Shown here one piece after another: positions 1 through 12,400 of a stretch of 64,000 bases of DNA (the stretch's first letter is position 1; the number at the start of each line of letters is the position of its first letter). The notes beneath the pieces are model-generated. The model did not search any database and was not told the origin of the DNA. It worked only from the letters and a program-made list of their open reading frames with translations. Made by a program: the position numbers and the translations under genes. The stretch is from Trebouxia sp. TZW2008 (Eukaryota > Chlorophyta > Trebouxiophyceae > Trebouxiales > Trebouxiaceae): NCBI GenBank assembly GCA_002118135.1, contig BDIU01000388.1:62001-126000 (forward strand). Direction: 5' to 3'.

Positions 1-488
1 AGAAGGCACAAGCCTGCCCTGAGTTGCCTGGGGCAGGATCAGCACGCGAGGGCAGGGCTGAATCCTGCTGCCTTTGACCCACATTGTCCTGCTGGTCAAC
101 TGCACCAAGTATGGCAGGTATGCCTGCGTCAGCTTTGCTATGCTACTCAGCTAACCTCATGTTCTTTCAGGCAAATCCAAGATGGTATGCAACAAATGCA
201 AAATGCACCGCCAGGCTGCAATGGCCAGGCTCATTACCCAGACCCCAACAGGGGTCCCTGAGCATCAAGAGACAGGCTGTGCACCAAGTACAACACCGAG
301 TATGCTAAAGACCCAAGACAATATCATGCTGCTCAAGTGCGGCGTGAGGGACTAGCGAATACAGGCTGTGCAAGGGCTACTCATTCATTTCGACCAAGCC
401 AACTGCTGGAAGCAATTTCAACAGCAGTCATCAAGTCTATAACCCTGGCCTTGGCGTTATGTCGCAGACATTGCTACATCAGGGGATT
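1..488. other. Region downstream of the NCOR-like gene, no confident gene
   Basis: No complete gene is recognised. Short plus-strand open stretches at about 170-290 and 290-380 have coding-like composition and could be the last exons of a plus gene entering from the left, converging on the NCOR-like gene. A possible acceptor (ttctttcag) ends near 170. No domain is recognisable. Confidence 0.3.
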
Positions 489-3400
489 CTATGAGTCAAA
501 AGACCCTCTAAGTCGATCCCAAACATCAACGATGATAAGATCATCTGCCGTGAAAAGAGTATGGGAAGAAAATGATAATGCCCCACCTGAGGGGCTTGGA
601 GAGTGACCCTCAGGGCCCTTCTGCTCTTCACCCAGGGCTGCTGACAAGGGTCCCAGCCCTTCGGCCCCATCCCCGCCATGCTGAGCCTGCTGTGCTTGCT
701 GAGGCAAAATGGGTGATTGGAAGATGAATGGTTGCTCACTGGAGCCAGCGCCTGGCAGTCCTAAACTGGCAACTTGGGGAAGCCCTTCCATGCCGGGCAG
801 GGCTGTGTGGTGCGGCCCTGGCAAGAGGCCAAACGGCCCAGTCAGTAGGGGCTGCTGGATGCCTGCTGCTAAGCCCAGGGACCCTGCCAGCATAGAGGGG
901 AGGGGTACAAAGGCTGGGGGGTTGAAACCACCAGCATTTGCTGCTGAAGCAGCCTGCTGCATCTGCAGGCAGAAGAGGTTGTGAGGCAGACCAGGTGTTG
1001 TATATGCAGCGACAAAGTCAGGTGGTCATACAGTAGCTTACTAACTGAAGGTGGCATTGATCAGTGACTGTCAGCAGCTGAATGCAACCACAGGTGAACA
1101 TGCAGCTCATCTAAGTAAGCAATTGCAGCATGAGCAGAGCAGCACCTGAAACAAGTGCTGGTAGGGCAGCATGAAGTGAGGGTGCATGGACAGCTGCTGG
1201 CCCTGAAGCTGCTGGGGCTGCTGCGGCTGGCCCTGAGGCTGTTGAGAGTTGCCCTGGGGCTGGCCCTGGGGCTGTTGGGAGCTGCCCGAGGGCTGGCCCT
1301 GAGGCTGCTGGGGGTGGCCCTGGGCCTGTTGAGCGGCGCTGTATTGATTCAACAGCAGCTGCATCAGATTGTTGTTGATTTGTAGTTGGCCCTGCCCTGG
1401 GTACAAGAGGGGTGCCATTGCCAGTGGCAGACTACCTGCAGCTGTCATGCACACACACACTGTCAGTGGATTCTTTATATCTGTGACAGTACTTGAACCA
1501 GCAGAAGTAGGGCACAGACACTGTCAGCAACACAGTCTATACCAGGAGATGCTGTATACACGAGAAAGCTTGATGGCAGACGACCTGCAGCTCACACACA
1601 CTGTCAGCAGTGCAGGGACTCTATCTTAGCAGACATAGGGTCCAGACATTGTCAGCACCACACAAGTCAACAGGAGACACTGTATACATGACGTTGGCAC
1701 ACTACCTGCAGCTCACGCACTCTGTCAGCAGTGCAGTGTTTCTATGCGTGACAATGCTCTGACCAGCAGAAATAGGGTCCAGACATTGTCAGCACCACAG
1801 TATACAACAGGAGACACTGTATACACGACGTTGGCACAATACCTGCAGCTCACACACACTGTCGACAGTGCAACATTTTGATCTGACAATCCTCAACCAG
1901 CAGGAGTCGAGCGCACACACCATCAGCAAACGCAGTCTGTGACAAGACAAACTGGACACACGAGAGGGGTCATTGGCAGTACCAGACTACCTGCAGCTTT
2001 CATGCACACACATTGTCAGCAGTGCAGCGTCAGAGTAATGTCACTCAAAGTGGCAGACGTTTTATTTGAGCATACACGCTGTCAGCAGGGCAGTACAGCG
2101 TACACTCCAAAGGCAAATCATAATAAGATAATATGTGCCCATCTCAGCTTGTCATGATGGTATGATGCACCTTTGCCGATGGAATGGCATAGATGTTTGC
2201 ATGCCTTGATGTTTGATGATGCTACATCCTGTGCTAGATTGTGCAACACTTCGTAAACACTGTTGCACTGATCATTACTACTGTTCATATCATCAGCATC
2301 ACTGTTTGAACATAAGGGTAAGGCGGCACCTGAGGCAGAGCCTGGGGGCGGGGCCTGTGCAGCAGCTGCCCAGTCTGGCAACAGGCTCTCAGTCATCTTG
2401 GCACTGTCTGCTTGCTGCAGGCTGCCTTGTGATGCAGCAGAAGCAGCCTGGGCAACATGACCTGCATTCACAATGGAAAGAAGTCTTTATTCTGGCAGCA
2501 ATTGCTCATCAATCAGGGTGCTTGCTGCTTGCTGCAGGCTGCCTTGCAGTGCAGCAGAAGTCACCTGGGCAACATGACCTGCATTCATAATGTAAGGAAG
2601 TCAGCAGACTGACAGCGACATAAAAAACTTATTGATCTAGCAGCAGTTGCTCATCAATCAGGGTGCTGTCTGCTTGCTGCAGGCTGCCTTGCAACGCAGC
2701 AGAAGTCACCTGGGCAACATGACCTGCATCCATAAAGTAAGGAAGTCAGCAGACTGACAGCGGCATAACATTCATTGGTTTAGCAGCAATTGTTGATTGA
2801 TCAGGGTGCTGTCTGCGTGTTGCCGGCTCACTTGCAACGCAGCAGAAGTTGCCTGGGCAACATGACCGACATTCACGATATGACGCAGTCAAAAGCATGG
2901 CAGCCATATACTAAATTCGAGAAACAACCTCTGAAGACAACAGATTTAGACCTTTGCAACTGAGGAGCTTGTGGCAAGGTAGCTACAGTATCAGCATGTG
3001 CAGATTGGCAGGAGCCCGAGATACATGTCATGCAATGTGCTTCATACCCAAATGGACCTGCTCGTCTGCAGTGGCTGAGGGCTGCCTGGGAACGTCCTCC
3101 GGGGCAGGGCTCCCTTCAAGGCGCTCCCCTGTCTCAAGTGCTCCTGGCCCTTCTGTGTCCATATCATCAATTCCAGCATCAGGATGTGCTCCCTGCAGTT
3201 TGCTTACAGTCTGAATGATCACTCATGCCGCACTCAAACAAGCCAGCCTAACAAGACAGGACTTGGGCCACACACCTGGCGTCGCTTGGAAGCACACCAC
3301 CGCCAGATTTCAGTGCGCATGTGGAGTCTGCCTGTTGTACATGCACTTGTCAAGGCGCTACTTCAGGCAATTCCAGACTAACAATGTCATGCATTGCAAG

Positions 3401-6400
3401 GCAGATTTGCGGACCTAATCATGCCTGTGTACATGCAACAAGGCAACGCTTCAGATTGAGCATCATGCATCGCAATGCAGATTTGCTGACCTGGTCAGGG
3501 GCTGCTGCAGACAGCCCTGGCCCAGCAAGGGATTGTAGGCCAGCAGACCGCTGCTGTAAAACTTCAAGAGCAGCCTGCTCAGCATCCATCTTTTTCAGCT
3601 GAGCCCTGACAGACTTCTGAGTGCGACTGCCCACATGCTGTGCAATTGCCCGCATATTCCTGCAGAACTGTTGATGTTGGTAATAATAGTATATAATAAT
3701 GACATATACTAATAAGTCATCAGTACTACTCAGTGACAAACAAGTCATAGTTATGAGATACAACAATCATATACTGCGCATGTCATTACTGACTGCTGCA
3801 TACTGCATACTGACTGCTGCAGTACTGGCTGTCCAAAATCAGCTGAAACCTAACCTTGTGCAGTTGCCTCTCATGCTCAGTCTGAGCCGGGCTTTCTGTT
3901 TCTATGGAAAGCTTCTCAGGACAACACCAATCAAGACAGCTGAGCTGTAATATGTTGTGCAATAGAGAAAAGGCTGAGCCTGGGTACAGGTTGTTAGCTT
4001 ACATCAGGCGCTGCTGTTCTTGCTCCGTCTAAGCTGAGTTTGGTATTGTGCCATGCTATTAATGATTTGCCACAAACAGCTTGCGGGCAAATCACAGAAA
4101 AGTCCCAAAGAGCTGTGAAACACTTGGTTTATGTGAACCAGAAGGGTGTGGCAGCTGACCCTGGGTACAGGTTGTTGGCTTCCATCAGTCGCTGCTCTTC
4201 TTGCTGGGTCCAAGCTTGCGTTCGCATTTTGCCATGTTCGATTTTTCACAAAATGCATTGTACACACCCATCAAAAGCACAAACAAGCAGGTCACTTCTG
4301 CTGCCACAGGAGGGAAGGCTGTGACAACTGACCCTGGGTACAGGTTGTTGGCTTCCATCAGGCGCTGCTCTTCTTGCTCAGTCCAAGCCAGGTCCAACTC
4401 ATAGCGTGCCTTTGACACAACAGGGACTGCACCTGGCTCAGCTGCTGCTGCAGCTGCTGTGTCTAGAACCGCCCCTTCTTCCCCTTCAGTAGTCGTCAAC
4501 ACTGCTGTGGCCACACCCACTCCTCCTGTGTCCAACAATTCAGGTCAAGCAAGGAGTCACAGCTGCGATGCACTGCAAAGCTGGCACAAAGCTTGCTGTT
4601 GGCCAATGGTCATCTCATGCCCAGCAAAGCAGAAAATGAGCGACTTGACACAGTGCAGCTCTGCCTTGCTTTGAGGTCAGGATTGCTGTCTTTGCTTTGC
4701 ATATCATGCCAGCAAGAAAGAACAAGTTGATCAGCTTGCTGCTGCTGTTAAATACAGCTGATGGCAGATGTTGCTGTCAATAACTCTGTGATGGTCGCCA
4801 TCAGCAGCAAAGTAAGCCATGCATGTATGTCTATAGTGCTCCCAAATGTGGAGCATGCTGAAGCAGAATTGAGCTGAAAACTTCAAAGCATGCTGACACA
4901 AGCCAATTTAGTCTGCAGACCGACCAAGGTTGCGCTGCGAGAGGCGTCCACGTGGGGCAGGGCCCTTGCCAAGGCCTTTGGCAGCAGCCCCTCTGCCCTT
5001 GCCCCTGCCTGCCCTTGGTGCAACCTCTAGAGCTGCAGGAGCTTGGCTGGTGACAGCTGTTGCCACAACAGTTGTCATACGGCCTGCACGTTGTAAAGCA
5101 ATTCATGTATATCAGCAATGGCTATACATACGGCCTGTAGACAGGTGGAGACACAGGCCAGCTACAACATGCCTTGCCAGGGCCTTTGGCAGCAGCCCCT
5201 CTGCCCTTGCTCTTGCCCCTGCCTGACCTTGGCGCAACCTCTGGAGCTGAAGGGGCTTGACTAGTCACAGCTGTTGCCAAAACAGCTGTCACACGACCTG
5301 CACATCATCAAGCAATACACAAACCTCAGCAATGGCTTTACATAAAGCCTGTAGACAGATGGAGACACGTGCCAGCTACAACATGCCTTGCTGAGGCCTT
5401 TGGCAGCAGCCCCTCTGCCCTTGCCCCTGCCTGCCCTTGGGGCAACCGCTGCAGCTGAAGAGGCTTGAGTAGTCACAGCTGCTGCCACAACAGTCGTCAC
5501 TCGTCCTGCAGGAAACAGTCATTGAGTTTCAAGCATCGCAGCAATGTTGTTGAAAGATGGATATAGAGAGACAAGCTACAGATGCAGCCTCTGCAGTTTG
5601 ATGAGTGTCGCCAAGCATTGCCATTGCCACAACAGTTGTCACATGGCTTGCACAGGAAATGGAAGTATGTCCTGAGTGACTAGGTTGATGTCCTGTTGCT
5701 GAAGGAGCTTCATAAATTGCAGCTGTCGTCACAGCAGCTGCCACATGCCCTGCAGAGGATAGAATGGGCTTCAAGCAAAAACTTGCAAAGTTGTGGTCAG
5801 ATGGACAGGCGATGCTTGTTGCGACTACATCGAATTCTCTTTGTAACGCGTGCCTCGGACACCAAGTAACTTGTCCTTGCAGAGAAGTGTCCTTACTCAG
5901 AGGGACCACCGCAGCCAAAATGCAGTCACTGGTTATCAATGGCGCTGTCCTTAAATTGAGATTGTTCTTATATCAAGTGTCCTTACAGAGAGAGGTTACT
6001 GTGTAGAAAGATCAAGGTGAATGCAGCATGCCAAGGCATGTAAGCACCTTTTGCTGTCTTGTCTGCCAAGTCTGGGCGGGCAGGCACAGCGGGGGTAGCT
6101 GCATGGCCTGACAGGCACTTCTTGCTGTTGCCAGTCAGGCAGCACACATTGCTGTCATTAGTCAGACAACGCTTGTTTTGTCCATAGAAAGTTCACAACA
6201 AATGCAGCATAACCGTGTGCATAAGCACATTTTGCTGTCTTGTCTGCCAAATCTGGGCGGGCAGACACAGCAGTTGTTGCAGCAATGCGCGACAGATACT
6301 TTTTGCTGTTGCCAGTCAGACAGCACACATTGCTGTCACTAGTCAGACAGCACGCATTGCTGTCACTAGTCAGACAGCGCTTGTTGTGTCTATAAGCATA

Positions 6401-9400
6401 GAGAGATGGAAGTGACCGTGGCATGCCAGGACATGCAAGCACCTTTTGCTGTCTTGTCTGTCAGTTCTGGCCGGGCAGGCACAGCAGGGGTAGCTGCATG
6501 GCCTGACAGGTACTTCTTGCTATTGCCAGTCAGGCGGCGCTTGTTGCGACCATAGGAAGCCATGGTGGGCCGGAACCAGTCTTCGTACTTCTGATCATTG
6601 TAGATCATGGCACACTGGAAAGCTGTGCGGTCACCCATGATCTCTGCAATCTTGCCCCATTTCTGCGAAACACTTTGCACCTGAGACAGGCTGCATGTTT
6701 GCAATGAAGAGCATCATCTTACATGTCTTCCATGTCTTCATTGATTGCACACTGTAGCCTTTGGCCGGACCTCATGCAAATAGCCGGGATGTCTGTTGTT
6801 AGATGCAAGCACTCGCAGCAGCTTTGGTCACGTTATGATAGATGCAAGTGCACCTGAAGTGTATACAATGTTTGTCAATACAGTATCACCCGCTGATGCG
6901 CTTGCACTGGCAGCTGAGACTGGAGCAGACAAGCTCGATGCTGAGTGAGTGCATGGTTGGCAGGAACCACAACATACCTTGGGAAATTTGGTGAAGGCCA
7001 CGCCAAACTTCTTCTGGTCAACAGGGTTCAGCTGCAGGCTGGCCTGTTCAGCTTCTCTGGCCTCCCTCAGGTTGTACTGGTTGTTACTGTCCACAAAGAT
7101 GGAGTGACGCTTCTCATTGGCGTCCAGAATCTGATCTGGAATCTGCAAGCATGCCAGTGCTGTCTCAGTTCCTTACTGCTACCGCTCTTTTCAGTTGTAC
7201 ATTGTGTTGCTTTAGATTGTTACACTCGAAGAGCCGGGTATTGAGCGGGTTTGTTACGGCAACTGTGCAGGATTGCGCAGCAGCTGTGAAGCACTTTGAC
7301 ACAGCATGTCTGCACCGCTTGCTGCGAAATTCCTTCAACTTGGTGGAGGCACACTTTTGACACATGGGTTCGTTAGGAAATTACCTTAACCTGGTGGCGA
7401 ACACGGTGCAGGGCATCCTTCAGCACCTTCTGCTCGTCCTGGGGCATACCAGCATACGTTTGCTTTGTGATGCCTGCATAAAGCAGCCGGTGTCAGGCCA
7501 AGCTGCCCAGAGCATGAACCAGTGCAGTGTTGTCTTGTTATAGTGACACTCAAAATAGTGACGTCCTTAATGTAACAACAAGTGCAGTGTTTCTTGTTGT
7601 AGCAATCACTCAAAACAGTGACCTTGTCGGTGCAACCACAACAAAAGTGGGAGCTGAGCACTGCATTCTGTCTGAAGTCGTTTTCTGAGCAGGGATAACT
7701 CAATGTAGTGACAAACTTCTGCATAAGAAGCGCAATTGTTGCATCCAGAAATTACTGTACATGGCTTCCATACATACATCCATAACTCTCCAGAAGGTAC
7801 AACTCAAGAGGTATCAGCATGACAGTGCAAACAGGACTTGGCAGTGCAAGAATGCTAGCATATGTCCACTTTGTGATACCTGCAGTGCTACAGCAAGCTG
7901 CTCAGACCACTAACAAGCACATGACATTCATACATACATCCATTGTCAGGGCCCGTGGATGGTTCGCCAGTACATATAAGTCAAGAGACATACAAGCACA
8001 ACAAGCACATATTGCAGCATATACTGCTAGGTATGTGTGGCACAAGTCCCAACTTGCCAGGCAGGCTTGTCTTGAGCGTCACAATATGGACGCCTAATGA
8101 TACAAGCATGCCACTGTAACAAAGCCCTTGGCAGACCAGCAATGGGTGTGCAGGTGGACATAGATAGCCATGGCAGGCACAGAGGAAGTCTCACACAGAC
8201 TGCATGTTTGCAGCAATGCTTGAGAGACCCACTCAAATCACCAGCTGAGGCGTACTTTTGCTCGCTTTAAGTCACAGGGTACAAATGAGCAATGCTCGAC
8301 ACTTCGATGCTGAGAGTGCGGGACGTAAGACAGACTTGGCGGAGTAGGAATGAGTGCTTAGGCATGTGGGTCGATTGTCATGCAAGGTGCAATGGAGGCC
8401 TTACAGCAAACTACATGTGCAAAACTTGACACTACAGCTACTGAACATCATGAGGCCTGATATCAAGGGGTGGTCAATTGTGGGACATGATCCTGTGATG
8501 TTGCATGCTGTGATCTTGTTCAAACAGCATACCTGTGTCATGCTCAGCATGATGAGGCTTTACATCAACAGTGTCACTCACGCTTGGAATACAGACCTGC
8601 GACACTGCATGCTTTGCTTTCATATCAATGCAAAGCAGACCTGTGCAATGCTGAGTGTCACAGGCTTGACGTGACAGTATTGGTCAACTGCAGTACCCAA
8701 GTCTGTGATGCTGCATGCTTTGCATTCATGCATATGGCATTCCCCCCCTCACTTTGAGCGTCGGAGGGCTTGACACCAAACTTGTCAATCAGCTATGGTA
8801 GCCAATTGTCACAGTGCATGCTTTGCTTTCATACAACTGCAATGCTTACCTGCAGTGCATCATCATACTCTCCATTTCAGTGATTGACACTCTCCGATAC
8901 TTGCGTATTGAGTATTACATATTGGTGCCGATGTATTGCGTATTTTGTAAATTGCAGTGCATCTCAGTGATCCATACTCTCACATACTACGTATTGCGTA
9001 TTACGCATTGGGTATTAAGTGTTACACATGGTGATTCACTGCTTACCTGTGTCATGCTTGTGCAGCTCGGCAAAGGTTGAGTCATAGAGTGCAGCTATCT
9101 TCCTCTGCTTGTACACCACCTTGTTTCGCTGTTGGCGCATGTACTCAAGCATGGCCTGCTTGTTGCGCTGATAATCCTTTTGGATCTGCTTTATGTATGG
9201 CAGACTGGGAATATCTAGGGCCTCTGTAGCTGGCTGAAAACCCTGTGGCAGGTGCTGTTCCACTGCCTCAAAATGCTGCTGCTGAGCCGAAGCAAGATTG
9301 TCCTGATACACCTACAATGTTCAGACAACTACTTTTGCATGCTTTTGATAAGTTTGATGTATGGCAGACTGGAAATGTCTAGGGCCTCTGTAGCTGGCTG

Positions 9401-12400
9401 AAAACCCTGTGGCAGGCGCTGATCTACTGCCTCAAAATGCTGCTGCTGAGCAGAAGCAAGATTGTCCTGCAATGTTCAGACAACTGTTTTTGCATGCTGT
9501 TGATAAGTTTGATATGTGGCAGGAGGGGGTTATTTAGGGTCTTTGTTGCTGGCCGCAATCCCTACAATAGGAGGGGGTTATCTAGGGTCTTTGTTGCTGG
9601 CTTAAATCCCTGTGGCAGGTGCTAATCTACTTCCTCAAAATGCTGCTGCTGAGCTCTAGCAAAATGTCCTGATAAACCTGCAGCGTTTGCACAAGTGTTT
9701 TGACACACCTGTGGCAGTTTGCTGAGCATGCGCTTGCCCTGCTCAGCTGGGCAGTTGTGGCACTGAAGTGTCTGTGGGGCAGGAGACTAATCCTTTGGTG
9801 GAAAAGCCACATGGGAGAAATTGAGCCTTGGACCTTGCAGCAGATTTGATGACGGAAGCTGGAATAAAGCTCAAAGATCCTCAAGCAGCCAGCCAGTTTG
9901 AGCAGCAGCGACTATGCAGCAAGTACACATTGTTGAGCTCACATTATTGAAACTGCAACAGGCAGGTTGTTTACAGAAAGGTAAACAGATTATCAAGCAC
10001 ACCTGAGTCATGATGTGATTCTGATGCTCATGTTGCAGCAGGAACATCAAGTTGCTGCGTATGGGAGGAGACCCATCAGCTGGCTGAAGCTTGTGAAGCA
10101 AGCCAACGAGGCTGGAGGCATTGCCATTGAGCCTTGAAGTATGGTCTGCCATAGGGTCTGTAACCCTAGCTAGACTGCCATTTGGTCCATTTCGTAGCCT
10201 AGGGCCTCTGAGCGTCTCAGCAGCTGGCTGAGAGTCTGAGTCTTGCTCATCTGAGCTGCTGATCTCTGCATCTTCTTCCTCACTCATTGACAGATCAGAC
10301 TGTGCAGGAAGCTGTCTGGCATGAGCCTGAAGCCGCACCACCTTTGCTTGTACCTCAGCCAGCTCAGCTGTGATCCGTGCCTCCTCTTCTTTGCTCTCCT
10401 TCTTTAGCTGCTCTTGCTGTTCCTGCTGCAGCTTCAGGGCATCTTTGTGGTCAGCTTGTGCCTGCTGAACGTCTTGTGTCAACGACTCTTCCTGCTCTGA
10501 TAGCCCCTTGATGCTCTCCTGCAAGCGTGAGTGAGTGAGTGAGTGAGTGAGTGAGTGAGTGAGTGAGTGAGTGAGTGAGTGAGTGAGTGAGTGAGTGAGT
10601 AAGTGCGTGAATCAATGAATGAAGCGCAACCATCTTCAAGTAGAAGATTGCATAACACGTACATCGCACATTGCAGCATGAAACAGGGTTGCCAGGGAAC
10701 ATTGCGGGTCCAGATTGACAGTATGTGTTGCCGTTCTGATACATTGTATGGACTTGCCAAGTCTCCAAAGCCGTTGCTGAAATGACTGCATGGCACCTCG
10801 CCACATCTGCCACAGAATTGCAGCACAGACTGGATAACACTTGGGTCTGCTTGCCATGACGCAACCAGGAATTGAGTGTACACTGTACCTGAAGCTTGGC
10901 CTTATGGCCATTCAGAGACTGCACATTGATGTGAAGCTGAGCCCAACTCAGCTTACTCAGCGATTCAGGTGAGCCCTGAGCAAGCAGCTCCTCCAGAGTA
11001 GTAACAGCAGCTGAGGGAGATGTAGACTGAGCTCTATGCTTTTGAACACCAGTGCTGCTGACATGATCAGGCGTGTCAGCTCTTGCCAAAATAGGCTCAG
11101 CAGCTGTCTGAGCTGCAGCCAGAGACTCAGTCTCAGGCTGAGCTGAGGCAGCAGTCTCAGGCTGCGCCTGCTGAGCCTGGGAGTCGAGCACATTGGTTTC
11201 TGAGGCATTGGCAGCAGGCTCAGGCAGAGTGAGCTCGCTCTGAGCTGCTGAGCTCATCCTGCTGGCGAGGCCTTTGCCGAACTGGAGCTTGGGACGTTTT
11301 GGCGGGGGCTCCTCTGCAACAGGGCTCTTCTGGACCGGCCCTACAGCGGCGGCCACCTCTGCTGCCGCTGTGGCTGCATCCTTAGCTGGACCAGACAATG
11401 CTGAGTCAACAACACCTGGAAGGCTTGCCATAGTCTCTGATGCAGCAAGCATTGCTCTAGCGCTCTTCACAGGCAATGCTGTAATGCCTGCAGCGTCTGC
11501 TGTGTTGCCTGTTTGTGCAGCTGAGGGCGACGTCACCCCATCAGCCTCAGACTTTGCCTCGACTGCATGCTGAGGTTGTGGTTGCAGCTCAGCACCAGTC
11601 GCAGCAGCCGATTGTGGTGCAGCAGGGGTTGTAGTGGGTGCGTCAGAGCTGGATTGCGGTGGCTCAGGCTGCTGAGCTGTGGTGGCTGCTGCTAGCCTGG
11701 ACTTGGCTGGGCTGTCATTGCGACCTGAGGTGTGGCGGCGTGACAGCTCGCGCGATGCACCTGTGCAGCAATGCCATCACCTCAAACAAGTAACAGTAAG
11801 AATGTTAGTATTAAGATCATAGGATACACTTCCAGCAAAGGACGCTTGATGCATGTGACACCAGGCTTGTCTTGCCACTGCGCATCAATGCAAGTGTCAC
11901 AGTCAAGATGTCATGTTTGACTGTTGAAAGTCAGATGAGTCAATGTCAGGCTGTTGAGTCATTCTCCTGCTTTGTTTCACACCTGGTCTGTGCAAGACAT
12001 TGCTGTTCAGAAGAGGATAAATCACACCTCTTTCAGGACAAGCTGTTCAGTCATTCTCCAGCTTTAATCCATCTGGTCTGTGCAAGACATTGCTGTTCAG
12101 TACAGGATGTATTACACCTCTTTTATGACAAGGCCGCATATGCTGAGCAGCAAGACGCACAGCAGCAATTCGGCAACAGACGCCTTTCCTTGCAGATCAG
12201 GTGTTCAAGCTGTAGACCATTGCTGGCAGCAGTGTACAGCGCCCTTGGATGCATGACACTGCAAGACACAAGCGCTGTAGCCGAATAATAACTTCACAGC
12301 AGACAGCTTGCCTGGGCAGTTCACCAGTTGAGTCTATGCACCGTTATTGGTGAAACAGCATAACACAAGGCACAGTACAGAGCAAATGTATAAAAAGCTG

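Noticed and set aside
10451..11536. Continuous 361-aa minus ORF through the GAGT repeat
   Set aside because: It merges a true exon end (donor at 10888) with intron and microsatellite; the Thr/His/Ser-rich part is repeat-derived.
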